Source: Novakomyces olei
Lineage: Eukaryota; Ascomycota; Novakomycetes; Novakomycetales; Novakomycetaceae
Assembly: GCA_016906335.1 (NCBI GenBank)
Contig: JADEYG010000004.1
Location: forward strand, 124,001-188,000
Direction of reading: 5' to 3'
Length of the DNA: 64,000 bases
Made by a program: the position numbers and the translations under genes. The number at the start of each line of letters is the position of its first letter. Positions within the stretch are counted from its first letter, which is position 1. The notes beneath the pieces were generated by a model. It did not search any database, was not told where the DNA came from, and saw only the letters and a program-made list of their open reading frames with translations. Shown here piece by piece: positions 45,901 to 57,154 of this stretch.

Positions 45901-47251
45901 CCTGCTCCCTTGCCTGCCGTTCACGTACAGCCTTCAGTGTACCCGCGTCCAGTCCCTCCAGCACACGATCAGGCACGTCCGATAAATGTACACTTGCTCC
46001 CTCGCCGGGTACAATCAGCAGCCGAGTTTCAAGCCGGGGAACAGGGCAAGCATTACCGTCCGCTAAACGCTGCCATTTAACTCTACGGGGCTGGGTTGAA
46101 TTGGGTAAAAAAAGCAGATTTGTATGCGGCTCATAGTACGCACTGTCCCAGTGCTCGTGCCGCAAACGTGCCAGGCTCTGGTTGTACTCACTACTAGCAC
46201 TGGCGTGCTGGTACAGGTACTCCTTATCCTCCAGCAAAGGCCGTCGCCGACGACGAGCAGTGGCACTGACCAGGCCCAAATGCCGAGGAGGGGTGCCAAA
46301 CTCGGAGGCGTCTCGAGCAGAATCAGCCGCGTACCAGGCAACGTACTGGTTGCGATTATAAGGCACTCCTGGCGGAGGCAGTTTATCGTAAGGATCAGCT
46401 AGTTCTCCCTCTCCGCCCCTTCGTCTCCGACGGGCTTCCGTTTCAAAGTAATCGTCGACTACACGTCGACCGCCCACGATTATACGTGCGCCCAGCTCCT
46501 TGAAGATACTGCGGGCAGTAACGAGAGCGATAGACCGATTACGGTAGGAAGCAGGGATAATATTACGCTCCACCAAGTCGTCCTTTTCCGCTTCACTTAT
46601 GTAAACTTTTCGCAGCCTCCGAAAGCGCGTAAACATGAGGTACGCGTCACGGTACCCACCGCACCGAGCTGGCTCGGCAGCCAGCATATAAAGGCGGTTG
46701 CCTCTGTTCAGAGTCGTGAATGTCCGGCAGCGGTATTCCCGGCCACCGTTCAGGTACCCATAAGCGTTCACTTTAGCATCGCCCAGTGGATCGCTACTCC
46801 CATCCACAACGTACTCGTCATCCACGACGGGGAAGGGCTCATCGCTCGGCGATTCCCGGGAAAGAGTGCCGCTGTCACGGAAGGCAGGTCTACGCGATAA
46901 CCTCGTCTGCCGTCGTTGAGGCTTACGCGAGTCTTCTTCCTCTGTGAAAAACTGTGGAGTAGAGACTTCTCGAGAAGCCGCATCGTCGTCCTCTACTTCT
47001 ACTTCTACTTCTACTTCCTCTTCGTCTCCTCTGCCTCTTTCTCCTCCATCGCCGTACTGCTCTTCCTCATCAACCTCGTCAATCTCTCCTTCGTCCAATT
47101 CCTCATCGCTCACTTGACGCGAAGACAGTGCCGATCTGCTGCGCACTCGATTGGCCGTCGTGTACTCGCTCCGGCCACTACGCTTTGCATCATTGTCGCC
47201 CTCGCGTCGGACGGGAGTAGACCACCGTCCAGACCGACGTCGCATCTGCAT
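45881..47251 (-). CDS. RSC7: Rsc7/Swp82-family chromatin-remodelling subunit
   Basis: Subunit of RSC or SWI/SNF-type remodellers in the nucleus. Single exon, 456 residues. The first 130 residues are charged and disordered with a Glu/Val/Asp run. The conserved domain follows: DPLGDAKVNAYGYLNGGREY, RCRTFTTLNRGNRLYMLA, EPARCGGYRDAYLMFTRF, ERNIIPASYRNRSIALVTAR, SIFKELGARIIVGGRRVVDDY. Later blocks (PYDKLPPPGVPYNRNQYVAW and LARLRHEHWDSAYY) are also seen in Rsc7/Npl6. Whether it serves RSC, SWI/SNF or both cannot be read here. Divergent from the MSB3-like gene. Confidence 0.92.
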   Translation of the reverse strand: MQMRRRSGRWSTPVRREGDNDAKRSGRSEYTTANRVRSRSALSSRQVSDEELDEGEIDEVDEEEQYGDGGERGRGDEEEVEVEVEVEDDDAASREVSTPQFFTEEEDSRKPQRRQTRLSRRPAFRDSGTLSRESPSDEPFPVVDDEYVVDGSSDPLGDAKVNAYGYLNGGREYRCRTFTTLNRGNRLYMLAAEPARCGGYRDAYLMFTRFRRLRKVYISEAEKDDLVERNIIPASYRNRSIALVTARSIFKELGARIIVGGRRVVDDYFETEARRRRRGGEGELADPYDKLPPPGVPYNRNQYVAWYAADSARDASEFGTPPRHLGLVSATARRRRRPLLEDKEYLYQHASASSEYNQSLARLRHEHWDSAYYEPHTNLLFLPNSTQPRRVKWQRLADGNACPVPRLETRLLIVPGEGASVHLSDVPDRVLEGLDAGTLKAVRERQAREQASLWGL

Positions 47252-47907
47252 TGATCCAACGAGTATTCTGTTTTATTATTAAATATGCAATATATAATTA
47301 AAAAATATAAATGATATTTCGTAAATAGTAAAATAAAGAATAATAAATCTGCCATATTAAAAATCTACAATATTAACAAATACAATATTAGCAAATCTGC
47401 AATATTAACAAATACAATATTAGCAAATCTGCAATATTAACAAATAATAAAGAAAATAGCCAAAGCATCGAAACATGTGCAATTTTATAGAAATAGAATA
47501 AACTTGGCGATAGAGATAGAGGTTGAGTAAATCCAGTCCATTCAAGCTGCTCGTAGTTTTACAGTTGGTATAGTATGAATATTATATAGTGACTTTTATA
47601 CATTGAGTTCTACACAGACAATTCTATATAGTCAGTTCTATGAGTTCTTATAGTCAGTTTTTAAGTGCGTTCTATGAGTTCTATAGTCAGTTCTATAGTC
47701 AGTTCTATACAGCCAATTTATATAGCTCAGTATTGTATAGGCAGTCAAGAGTCACTAATCAGCTTCAGCTCAGTCCACCCAACGTTGCCAAACTCCCTCG
47801 TTCACATTTGCAGAGCCGAAAAGCAGCGGTATTACGTGTGAGATCAGCGGCTCAGAGTCACAATATGCGCATTAGCGGGTCGAGCTAAAATTGGAAGCGG
47901 CCGCAAA
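47252..47907. promoter_or_regulatory. Divergent promoter gap RSC7/MSB3
   Basis: 656 bp. A 32-bp tandem repeat (about 47361-47447; unit contains AATATTAACAAATAC) and a run of TTCTATAGTCAG-type units (about 47600-47715) occupy much of it. No known factor site recognised. Confidence 0.5.
47361..47447. repeat. 32-bp tandem repeat
   Basis: About 2.7 copies of a 32-bp unit AAATCTGCAATATTAACAAA followed by TACAATATTAGC. Confidence 0.8.
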
Positions 47908-50048
47908 ATGAAGGCATCGCGTAAATCTCCGCCTCACCAGCAGCGGCACAGGCACACGATATCCTCGTCTGCTCCAGTTTTGCAAGTCCCTACTGCTTTC
48001 CAGATCGTTACGCAGACAATTAAAGGTAAGAGCCCTGCCCTGCCGGACAATTATGAGAGTGGAGACGCCTCTGCGTCAGTGGAGATGCGGTCAGACAATG
48101 ACGCCAGTGCTAAAGAGGCTTGCTTTAAGCAGAGCGCTGTGCTTGAAACCAGCGGCCGTGACCTTGGCAGTCGGGTGGAGGAGCCTGTGCCTGCGCTACA
48201 AGGCACACAGGGTTCTCTTGCAAAAACAATGGGCTTTGAGATATCGAAATTAGGAGAGAAGGATGTATTAAAACAAGATGCTGGTGCTGGCAACGACTAC
48301 GCTTGCCTACAAAGCCGCAACCCTGATCCTGGGCCAGAGCAAGAAGGCGCTGGCTCTTTAACCGCTCAAACGCCTATTGAGCTGTTGAGCCTGGAAAACA
48401 GCCGGGCCAGTACTCCTGGCTTTGGCCGACTGCTGTTAGAAGGCAGCACGAGTGGAGATGATAGAGACCAGTATGGGTTCCTGCGCAGATCTGCGTTCGT
48501 ACCGGCAGAAAGGTTGAGTGATTTTCATTATTCTTATGCTCATTACATGAAAACAAGGCAGCAAAAATGGGACGCTTTATTCCGCGAAAGCGGCCTTGAT
48601 CCTATGGCCTCTGCTATTGGCAGGTTCCCTCCGAAAAGCAAAAAGGTCGCCCGGTACATTCGTAAGGGTGTGCCCTCACGGTTTAGAGGGCCTGCCTGGT
48701 TTTATTATTCGGGGGCGTTTGCTTTGTTTTCTAAACAGCGAAATACTTATTCTGCAACACTTGAACAGTGCCGTACTGCCTTGACTGAAAAGGATGCGTG
48801 CGCTATTGATCGCGACCTATACCGCACCTTTCCCGATAACAAGTACTTTATGAAGGCAGCAGTTTCACGATCTTCGTCTCGATCTAGCTCTTCGCGTCCT
48901 GGTGATGCCTCATTCGACAATACGACTTTTCTGGAAGGCCATGAGAATGAAAACGAGGCGATCACCCGCTTGAGACGTGTCCTGGCCGCGTTTGCTGTGT
49001 ATAATCCCCATATTGGCTATTGCCAAAGTCTCAATTTCTTGGCCGGCATGTTTTTGCTTTTTCTAGACGAAGAGAGGGTGAGTAGAGTATTTTTATTTTT
49101 ATTTTATTATTATCAGCGTTTTATTTTGCGGCTTCGAGATAACTTTTAAACACTGGATACGTAAAGTTGAAGATTAAGAAATGATTATATTTATTATATG
49201 TTTGTAATTCCATCTTTGTATTTTATTTTATTTTTTAGCTTATTGAATTTACTTTATTAGTTTAATTAATTTAATTCTAGTTTTTAATTATTTTTGTTCT
49301 TTTCATCTTTGCTCTTTTGCTATTTTTCTTATATTCTTTCAGTGCATTTGGCTAACTCGGTCAGACTTTTTGGCTATTGCACGTACTTTGTCACAACTAC
49401 ATGCCTGGAGCACACGACTTGAACTTGGAAGGTTCAAATATTGACCAAGCAGTATTTATGCTGCTTGTACGCGGTCTTTTGCCCCAAATCTGGAAAAAGC
49501 TGTCACAGCAGAGCGTGACGGAGCTCCCTTGTGAAGACGATATAGTCAACCATCTACCACCGATAACGCTTGTGACTGCAGGCTGGTTTATGAGTGCATT
49601 TTGTGGTAGTTTACCAGTGGAAACGGTACTTCGTGTTTGGGATTGCATGTTTTATGAGGGCTCTGTAGTTCTTTTCAGGTGTGCTTTAGCAATATTAAAG
49701 CTTGGCGAGGAAGAAATCCAGGGCATCAATGAATCGGTGGAAATATTCCAGGTTGTCCAGAATATCCCACGTGTTTTAATTGATCCAAGGCCTCTGGTCG
49801 ATTGTATTTTCCGACGGCAAAGCGGATTTGCCAGCCTCTCTCAAGCAGAAATAAATATCAGAAGGGCTCAAGTCAGGGCTGATCGGCAGGCTAGCCAGGC
49901 GGCTCGAGGAGGAGGAGAAGCTGCTTCCACTGCTGCTGCTGCTTATTCATCTAGTCGCTCGGATTGGCCTCGCTTGCAAAAGGCAGAAGGGGCACGAGGA
50001 ATCGGCCGTAGTCGGGCTCAAAGCCAGTCTGTTACAGGGCGGTTTTAA
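47908..50048 (+). CDS. MSB3: TBC-domain Rab GAP, Msb3/Gyp3-like
   Basis: Rab GTPase-activating protein; Msb3/Msb4 act on Sec4 and other Rabs in polarised secretion. Exons 47908-49077 and 49365-50048 give 617 residues. The first 190 residues are disordered. The TBC domain shows IRKGVPSRFRGPAWFYYSGA, the arginine finger in IDRDLYRTFPDN, the glutamine finger in IGYCQSLNFLAGMFLLFLDE, then FWLLHVLCHNYMPG, LEGSNIDQAVFMLLVR, ITLVTAGWFMSAF, and PVETVLRVWDCMFYEG. Both catalytic fingers are intact. The acceptor after CTAACTCGGTCAG was chosen over the earlier CAG because only it restores TFWLL. Sequence order fits Msb3/Msb4 best. Confidence 0.92.
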
Positions 50049-50664
50049 AAAAAATCGCTGAAACGCGATAAAGTCGGAAGATTTTTGCCTTGATGTTTGG
50101 AATAAAAGTCTTATCTTTAGTTGTTGTCTTTAGTTTTGTTCTTATTACTTCTGATTTTTTAATTTGCCCGGTTACGTTTTTCATTTCTTTTATGTTTGTG
50201 GCGTTTTCTCTTATGAGGGAGTCTTCTGAGAAGTTGGCTAGCAAAAGTTCCTTAAAATATATATAAAATGGAACGCTTATGATCCATTTAGGATGGGATG
50301 TATATAGACTATCTATTCTGAATTCTATCTATTCTGTATTCTATACATTATTCCAGACTTTTAGACGATTTGTTTAGTAGGCCGTATTGAGAACAAAGCA
50401 AAGAAGACAATTTACAGTATTCGTAAGTGGACTACTGAGGACATCGTACCGGAAAATTAACGCAAATTTTGACTGCAACTGCAGCTATGCAATAATATAA
50501 AGTAACCTCATTTCTGTACTAAACCAAAAACCCATAATTTTGCCTATCTAGAGCATTAAATATTAGAAAACTAGAGGCTAAAACAACAATTAGAATTAAA
50601 AAACAAAATTGAAACAAAATGTAAAGCAATACTAATGACAAAAACCCACAACCTTATAAACATA
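50049..50664. other. Convergent 3' gap
   Basis: 616 bp between the stops of the MSB3-like gene and the S6K-like kinase; AT-rich UTR-like DNA, nothing recognised. Confidence 0.4.
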
Positions 50665-52029
50665 TTATTCATCGTACTGGAAAAGTGATGCCGGCGCAAC
50701 GTATGTAAATCCGGAGAACGAGTCACTCGTTAGAGGCTGTTTTGGTATTGATACCTCAGAAAGTGAAACCTGTGGAGAAATTATCGGCATCGATGTAAAT
50801 GCCACCGCAAAATTCTCTGCTAATTCAGGCTGAGTTATTACGGGAACCATGGGCGGGACAACTCGCTGGCACTCGAGCTCTTTCCAATCGAGTTTTCGGA
50901 AGAATCTATGTGATCTGATAGCTTGGAAATTAAATTTATCGTCCCAGCCTAATCGTGAATGAGGAGCGCGTTTCAAGAACCGGCGCACCAAGTCTTTTGC
51001 CTCAGCAGACAGGAAAAACGGCATATTTATTTTGTTTTTCAAGATCTTTTCCATGATTTTGCCCCTATTGCTGCCGGTAAAAGGCGGACTCCCCGTTAAC
51101 AAATCAAACACCATAATCCCAAGAGCCCACCAGTCAACAGAGTAGTCATAGGGCTCTTCGAGCAGAACCTCTGGAGCCATATACTCTATTGTGCCCACCA
51201 TACTGCGACAGGAAGTATCGTCATCTTCCGGATGACTTACTTTGCTCAGCCCAAAATCCGTCAGCAATATGTGCCCGGTAGCACTGAGCAGGCAATTTTC
51301 CGGCTTTAAATCGCGGTATACGATATCCAGAGAGTGAAGGTGATGCAAAGCCAAAGCCAGTTCAGCAGTGTAAAAAGCAACAGAAGCTTCCGGCAGCATT
51401 TTCTCTACTGCCAAATGTTGAAACAGCTCACCTCCCTGTGCGTATTCCAACAGCAGGTAAAGTCGATGATGATCCTGGAAGGCATAGTACAATTTACAGA
51501 TAAAAGGGTGTCTAACGTCCTGTAAAATTTGCCTTTCTGCCTTGGTGTACTCCCGTACCTTATAACGTACACGCATACTCGCCTTTTTCAGCTGCTTTTG
51601 TGCAAAGAGTCGGCCTGTAGCAATTTGGCGGACCAAAAGTACTTTCCCATAAGCTCCTTTACCCAAAACTCGCAAAGGCTCAAAGTCGTTTGGGGTAATT
51701 TTGCGCATGGGAACAAAATCGCCAGCTTCAGTGGCGGCATAATCTTCAATAGGGATCTCACTTTCGCCCAAGGCCGAGGCAGTAGGGTTTTGATCGGCTG
51801 AACTGCAATCTTCTTCACATATACGCTCCATCGTCCCAGTGCCAGTGCCATTGGCAGATCCACTCTCTAGTCTAACTGCATCTTCAAACTGTTTCCGTAA
51901 GCTGGCCACGTCTTCTTGAGCAGGCGAAGATCCTGCCAAATGAGCAGGCACCCAATGCTCATCTCCACTATCGATTGACGAGGCTACCGAGGGTCGACGT
52001 GCTCTGGTGTCTAAATCAAGGTGAAACAT
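50665..52029 (-). CDS. S6K-like AGC kinase (Psk1/Ypk3 type)
   Basis: AGC kinase resembling ribosomal S6 kinases (fission yeast Psk1, budding yeast Ypk3). Single exon, 454 residues, complete. Kinase domain about 116-377: [13 protein letters not shown]145, [16 protein letters not shown]240 in YRDLKPEN, D258 in [13 protein letters not shown], and [19 protein letters not shown]. The hydrophobic motif [13 protein letters not shown] (T442) is almost that of S6K, placing it there rather than with Ypk1 or Sch9. S418 (IISPQ) fits the turn-motif site. The activation loop reads CRSMVGT where S6K has HTFCGT, so the PDK1 site is a serine. The N-terminal 110 residues are acidic and disordered. Confidence 0.9.
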   Translation of the reverse strand: MFHLDLDTRARRPSVASSIDSGDEHWVPAHLAGSSPAQEDVASLRKQFEDAVRLESGSANGTGTGTMERICEEDCSSADQNPTASALGESEIPIEDYAATEAGDFVPMRKITPNDFEPLRVLGKGAYGKVLLVRQIATGRLFAQKQLKKASMRVRYKVREYTKAERQILQDVRHPFICKLYYAFQDHHRLYLLLEYAQGGELFQHLAVEKMLPEASVAFYTAELALALHHLHSLDIVYRDLKPENCLLSATGHILLTDFGLSKVSHPEDDDTSCRSMVGTIEYMAPEVLLEEPYDYSVDWWALGIMVFDLLTGSPPFTGSNRGKIMEKILKNKINMPFFLSAEAKDLVRRFLKRAPHSRLGWDDKFNFQAIRSHRFFRKLDWKELECQRVVPPMVPVITQPELAENFAVAFTSMPIISPQVSLSEVSIPKQPLTSDSFSGFTYVAPASLFQYDE

Positions 52030-53423
52030 TTGATCAGGTTGTCCGGCACAAGGGTTGTTTTCCTCACGTCGCGCAAGACAATTTTATTGCCGAACTGTGC
52101 CGAAAGTTTCGGTCAAACATAAGTGTAGAAAGGTGAGTAGTGTTGGCTTTTTACAAATTTACTGCATTTGACGCGTTCACGCTCCTCATGGGCAACAATC
52201 ACGGTACACGGCAGTCATACATTATACATTTTATTATATGAATAATTCAATTTATTGAATAATTAAAATTAATTAAATAATTAATATAGACATATCACGC
52301 TTGTTTATCGCTCGCTCTAGGCGAAATATTTATTTTTCCAGCAATTTAGTTGTCAAATATTGTAAAAATGACTGAGATACTTTGTGGATTATACGTCAAT
52401 TTTCCGCGCTAGACACAAGGATCTTTTGTATCGAGCGAGCGCTTTTTGCCCGGAACCAATGAGATGTTGCACTCGATCGTTCTGTAGTGTGTTTGTCTTT
52501 AATTGATCAGTGTAGCGCGTACAAGTGTTGAATGGAGCATGGCGCGGCAAGTAATGGCCAGGGCTCTTGGGAACGAAATCTCGAGACTATAATGATAAAG
52601 GAGATTTTTTATATCATGGTGATGTTTCATATTCACTTCAATGTTTGTAGCATCACAATTTTACATGTAAATAAAAATGTGCTGTACTTCAAGGACGAGA
52701 TGACCCGCTTGTGTTTGTGCAGCTATCCAAGCTAAAAGCAAATTGTATGGCGTGCCAACTGTAAGCTGTCCCGCTTAATCTGCGAGCCAGTCAGGCGCGG
52801 AAGCATTTGGTTGCAAACGCAGGCTTTGCGTTTGGGAACGGGATTTTGAGTGACATTTTTGATTTAATTTAATTTAATTTAATTTAATTTATTTTATTTT
52901 ATTTTATTTTATTTTATTTTATTTTATTTTATTTTATTTTATTTTATTTTATTTTAATTCAATTTAATTTAATTGGTTTGTCTAATGTTTCTGGTTGTCT
53001 AAGCATTGGTTTAATTCATTGATGCTTGGCCCTAAGCGACTGCCAGCTAGACAAAAACTGTCTTTTGGATACTCAGCATCACATTATCACCGTCTTTTAA
53101 TTAAATTTGGCAGCAACAGCACATGAATCTCAGAATGTCTTTTACGCGGTTGCTGGGAGCACGCACTTGCAACAAGGTAGTCACGCTACCACGGCAAGGA
53201 GGTAAGATTTTCTCAAATTTGTCTTGCCAGCTTTCAAGTGTCTTGCCAGCTTTCAAGACATTGATATTAGCAAGATGAATATAAAGCCATATCAATTCGC
53301 GCTTCAAGTCTGTACTCAGCAGCCTGCATCGGTCAGAACTATTATATTACAGCTTGATCACAAGAAAGGCAAGTCTCTTTGAAGCAGCTACCCAGGAGAG
53401 AAAAGAAAAAAACACACATAAAT
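52030..53423. other. Gene-poor gap upstream of the secreted pair
   Basis: 1394 bp. Contains the S6K promoter, a TTTTA/TTTAA pentanucleotide array at about 52861-52975, and an ATATAAAG box at about 53278-53285. A 67-codon frame at 52532-52735 has no features. Confidence 0.45.
52861..52975. repeat. (TTTTA)n pentanucleotide array
   Basis: About 23 pentanucleotide units, TTTAA at the ends and TTTTA in the middle. Confidence 0.9.
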
Positions 53424-53999
53424 ATGCATTTTAAACAATTTTTCGGCTTCGCTGTACTACAGATGCTCCATCATATCGATGCTCTGGCGGTGAAGAGTGG
53501 ATTCGAGGACCTTGATGCTATTTTGCCTATCAAAGATGCTGAACCAAACCAAGCTTATTTGCCAAAACTTTCGAAACGATCCACGATAGACAACCTCGCA
53601 AATGTCGAACTATTAATGAAAGATGCACCCTTTCTTTCTACAACAAAGGAAAAACGTGACGAATACCACATGTCATTCAAGATTTATGAGTGGTTCTATG
53701 ATAGGTCAATAAGGTCCTGTAGTATTGATAGCTATAAAGCGACTCGTACTGACAATTGCGTGAGTCTTGCCTCGTACTCTAGCTGCTTGTTGCACTCGAT
53801 GTTTCACAGGATTCCTTTCACTTATAGAGGAGATTTGAACTCGACCGATCATGAATCTCAAGAAGGAAGTCTACCTGTCTTTGATGATTTTACAGATATC
53901 ATTGTGGCACTAAAAGGACGTGTGACGCCAGCAGTTAGCTATGAGTGCTGTCTATATGTTTTAACGCCTGAAAAGTCAATACTCGGCAAACAAATTTAA
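53424..53999 (+). CDS. Orphan secreted pre-pro-protein with Kex2 sites
   Basis: Not recognised. From the ATG at 53424 the frame encodes 191 residues; the longer frame begins at a non-ATG codon. A signal peptide is apparent (MHFKQFFGFA, then VLQMLHHIDALA) with a plausible cleavage after ALA. Lys-Arg pairs at 51-52 (LSKR) and 77-78 (KEKR) fit Kex2 processing. Five cysteines follow (RSC, DNC, SSC and a CC pair) and one NST glycosylation site. This layout is common to secreted fungal effectors, pheromone-type precursors and killer-type proteins, but none of these can be claimed. It lies in a 4-kb gene-poor stretch and is followed by a similar small gene. Confidence 0.6.
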   Translation: MHFKQFFGFAVLQMLHHIDALAVKSGFEDLDAILPIKDAEPNQAYLPKLSKRSTIDNLANVELLMKDAPFLSTTKEKRDEYHMSFKIYEWFYDRSIRSCSIDSYKATRTDNCVSLASYSSCLLHSMFHRIPFTYRGDLNSTDHESQEGSLPVFDDFTDIIVALKGRVTPAVSYECCLYVLTPEKSILGKQI

Positions 54000-54116
54000 C
54001 CTTGATTTTAGGTCGAATAGACTGAGGGAACAGGGCATATAAATAGAAATGTTTTGAAATGAAGGAAGAAAAGTCAATGCAAGATGAAATACACCTAAAG
54101 CCATTTTTTGATTTTG
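54000..54116 (+). promoter_or_regulatory. Short spacer with TATA-like box
   Basis: 117 bp between the two secreted-protein frames. GCATATAAATAG at about 54035-54047 could serve as a TATA box for the second frame. Confidence 0.4.
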
Positions 54117-54368
54117 ATGCTTTACCATATTGCCATGGCCCCTTTTACTTCCTGCATTATTTTATTCGTTCTAGTCACAAAATGGTCTGAAGGCGTAAAT
54201 GCTGTGTTGAAAAAGGACGTTTTTCTGGAGACGAAAACATACGTGAATAATTTAGGTTCAAAAAGATTGGAGTGGCTTGAATTAGCGCGACAAGTCCGAA
54301 AGTTCTGTGATCTATACATGGAAAGCATTTCAAAAACAAGCATACAAATAATTACGATAGAAGCCTAA
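54117..54368 (+). CDS. Second orphan small secreted protein with Kex2 site
   Basis: Not recognised. The ATG at 54117 opens 83 codons; a second ATG six codons later (MAPFTSC) is an equally good start. A hydrophobic stretch (FTSCIILFVLVT) ends in a possible cleavage site VNA. A Lys-Arg pair at about 49-50 (GSKR) resembles the LSKR site of the neighbour, and an amphipathic segment (LEWLELARQVRKFCDLYM) with one cysteine follows. Same strand, 117 bp downstream of the first secreted frame. A partner or diverged copy is possible, but the sequences do not align obviously. Confidence 0.45.
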   Translation: MLYHIAMAPFTSCIILFVLVTKWSEGVNAVLKKDVFLETKTYVNNLGSKRLEWLELARQVRKFCDLYMESISKTSIQIITIEA

Positions 54369-56508
54369 AGTATAATACAAAATGTGGAACACTCGACTAA
54401 TCATTGTCATGAGCCTTGAAACGTACACATGCTGGGCATGCCATCTTTAGGTAGCTTAATACTCATGGACCGTTGGCGTTTTCGGCTTAAGTTAAATTAT
54501 CTTAGATGTGTAACAAGGAAATAAAGATAACTAACTAGTCTGGTCCAGATAACCCGGCTTTATTTTATTATCGAAACTACGGCTGATGTGCCAATAGATA
54601 TGCATTATGCAAGTTGAGTCACAGACCGTTGTCTCCTTGGCTTAGAGTTCTTGGACTCTGCTTTCCACTGCTGCCGGGGTACACTTGGGCTTGATTTCAA
54701 AGCTTGATATTCATGGCTCGTTGTCAGAAACAGTCAAACCAAGGCTGATTTGATATACACACAACCAGCCAAATTCTTTTTTTTGCTCGCCTAGCGCCAG
54801 TCGGTCTAGTAACACGCAGAATCAAGATTTTGCTTGCTAGTTTGTATGCATTTACACATCACAAATCTTTGACAACGCGCGTCAATGCAAGGCAAATCAA
54901 TTGGCTGATCTATCAGACCTCATGATTTAGTCAAACAACAATATATTAAATAATCGTGTATTATCGATAATACGTGGACAAAGAATAAAAATGCGGGGTT
55001 GGCACAAAATATTTATAATTAATATTCATAATCTATATTTAATCATTCAATATTCAATTTGGCCATCGATACTGTGCCAAAATAAATCGTGAACCCACAA
55101 AGCCGACATGGTTACGGGCGCGTTTGCTCGTAGTACTAATGCTCTTCTGTAGAGGAGTGTGTATGCGACCAAAATTTGGAAAAATAGAGTTCACATATTA
55201 TTGGTGAGCAAAGAGAGACGCATTTTCTTATTGGTGCCTGTACCAAGTCTTGTTTCAGCGCTGCAAGGGCAGAAAGACTGACTGGAAAGACTGACTGGAA
55301 AGACTGACAAAAAGATCCAAACAAGCAAAGCAAATAAAATAAATTTAAGAATGCTATCGTTCTTGATGACGCGTTTTGCCTTGCCTTGTTTTCGCGTCTT
55401 ATTTAATATTGTATTATTCTGAAATAAAAACGCTTTATCTTGGCTAAATGGTTGCTTTTACCGATTGCTGCTTTGCAACTGCATGCCAGTATAAATGACT
55501 CGCACTAGCTTGATATTTTTGCCTTGGCTTGTCTGATGTATAGTGTACTGAACCTATTACCCTTCTTTTGTACTTGGCTGGACACTAAATGTACGACAAA
55601 TCCAACGCCGTTAACCAAAGTTACTGCAGTATAAAACGCAGTATGTAACAATTGATTGAGATGATTTTTTAGGAGAATCATAAGCAGGTACGTGAATCAT
55701 CCACAGAGGTTTGGTCTGTTTCGCGCTGCGCCACGTGTATTTCAATGTACTGGATTGTAGATCACACAGCACGGAAAGTTTGGTTCACATACGCTTTGCG
55801 CCCTTCAAGACCTTGCAAACAGACAGAAAGGGTTTCATGTCAGACAGTATATAAAATCAATTTGAGCGCAGTTCGAACGAGAGCAAAGTTCCGTTCGCGA
55901 GTCGGCTTGGTAAGTGCTGCATTAAAGTGATGAAAGCCGAAGCAAATCGCCGACAAGTTGTGAGCAGGAGAATAGTGAGAGGCACAGCCATTGGCGTCCT
56001 TGGCTACGAATGCCAGTAAGCTATTTGACTTGGCTAGGAACATATGTATTACATCGCTTCGCCCTTACCTGATGGCTTACTATATTTCGAGCGTATACAA
56101 ACGGCATCATGTACAATATATAGACGTCTATGGCTAGGACGAGCAAAAGTGGTCAGTAAATAAATTGTAAGATCTGCAATTAGTCCCCGTGTCCAGTAGC
56201 ACACGGTATAATTCACTTGATTGCAGAGCTAAACTTTGGTACTATCCCAGTGCACAGAGCACACAAACAAACCCCCCTTTATTTTAGTAATTGCGACACT
56301 TGATATTGAGTAGACATCTGCTACTGATAAGGCAAAACGGTTAAACTTGATCAGTAAAGCAACGTGGGGCAATTATAGGATGCAAGCCATAGTACAGATA
56401 CTTGGGTGGCCGGTAATGGGTTGGATGATTGTCAGCCGGCTGCTAAAGTGGATTGTGCTGGGCTTCTTGTATAAAATGGCACTGGAGTCTACCTATTCTT
56501 GTTTGCGT
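54369..56508. other. 2.1-kb gene-poor stretch
   Basis: 2140 bp with no convincing coding frame on either strand; frames at 55136-55333 and 55745-55930 have no family features. Composition is mixed, with no long microsatellite. It may hold regulatory DNA or decayed genes. Confidence 0.45.
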
Positions 56509-57154
56509 TCACCGTGAAAGTGATTCCAAGTACAAAAGTCCACGCGACACAAGAGGCTGGTCGCGGAAGAATTCTTCCTGGTCTTCCTTGTACGCAGAAC
56601 GAAGCGCGTCAAGGGGTAAGTCGGCCAAAATCGTTCCCGCTAATCGCGAATAGTGTTCACGAGAAGAGGTGCTGGCACTATCATTCAAGGGAGACATCTG
56701 CAATTAGCATTAAATGGCAGGCAAAGGCTTCTACCTCAACAACGATTGCCCGTGGCAGAGATGACTGTGTAAGCGTTGCGACCCTGATACATGTGCCATC
56801 AAGATCATAAGCAATGCCTTCCAAGTTCATTTCACGCCGAGGACTCCAGGCCTTGCTGGTCTTCACAATTGCAAGGAACTCGGGGCTTGTAGCGATTGGT
56901 AGACCGTCTACACGGCAAACTAAGGAATCACGGCCAAACTGGACCGCGTGCAGGGCTTCAGGCGACTCAGGCCGACGGTATGATACGTACGAGTACACGA
57001 ATCGTTCTGGCGAAAATGTAAGCCTTTAAACGTGAAATACAATACGCTTCTTACCCCGCTGCTTTGCGAAAAAAAGTGAAGAGAGTCGGTCTTGCACGGC
57101 ACCCGTGCGTGTAGTATTTACGTCACCGGGGAGAATGTAGAGAGCTGTTCCCAT
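56509..57154 (-). CDS. MED20: Mediator subunit Med20-like
   Basis: Med20 (Srb2) is a head-module subunit of the RNA polymerase II Mediator. Proposed exons 57055-57154, 56735-57006 and 56509-56697 give 186 residues in phase. The start MGTALYILPG with a following helix (GAVQDRLSSLF) suits Med20. The middle region (RFVYSYVSY, LHAVQFGRDSLVCRVDG, GIAYDLDGTCIRVATL) and especially RAIVVEV match the Med20 pattern of paired beta strands. Intron 1 is 48 nt; its acceptor at 57007-57008 is needed to enter the conserved frame. Intron 2 is 37 nt with TGCTAATTGCAG. If intron 2 is not removed the protein ends eight residues after HLMLIA. Family call moderate. Confidence 0.6.

Noticed and set aside
52030-56508. 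Transposon remnant in the gene-poor island
   Set aside because: No transposase, reverse transcriptase, terminal repeats or target duplications were visible by eye.
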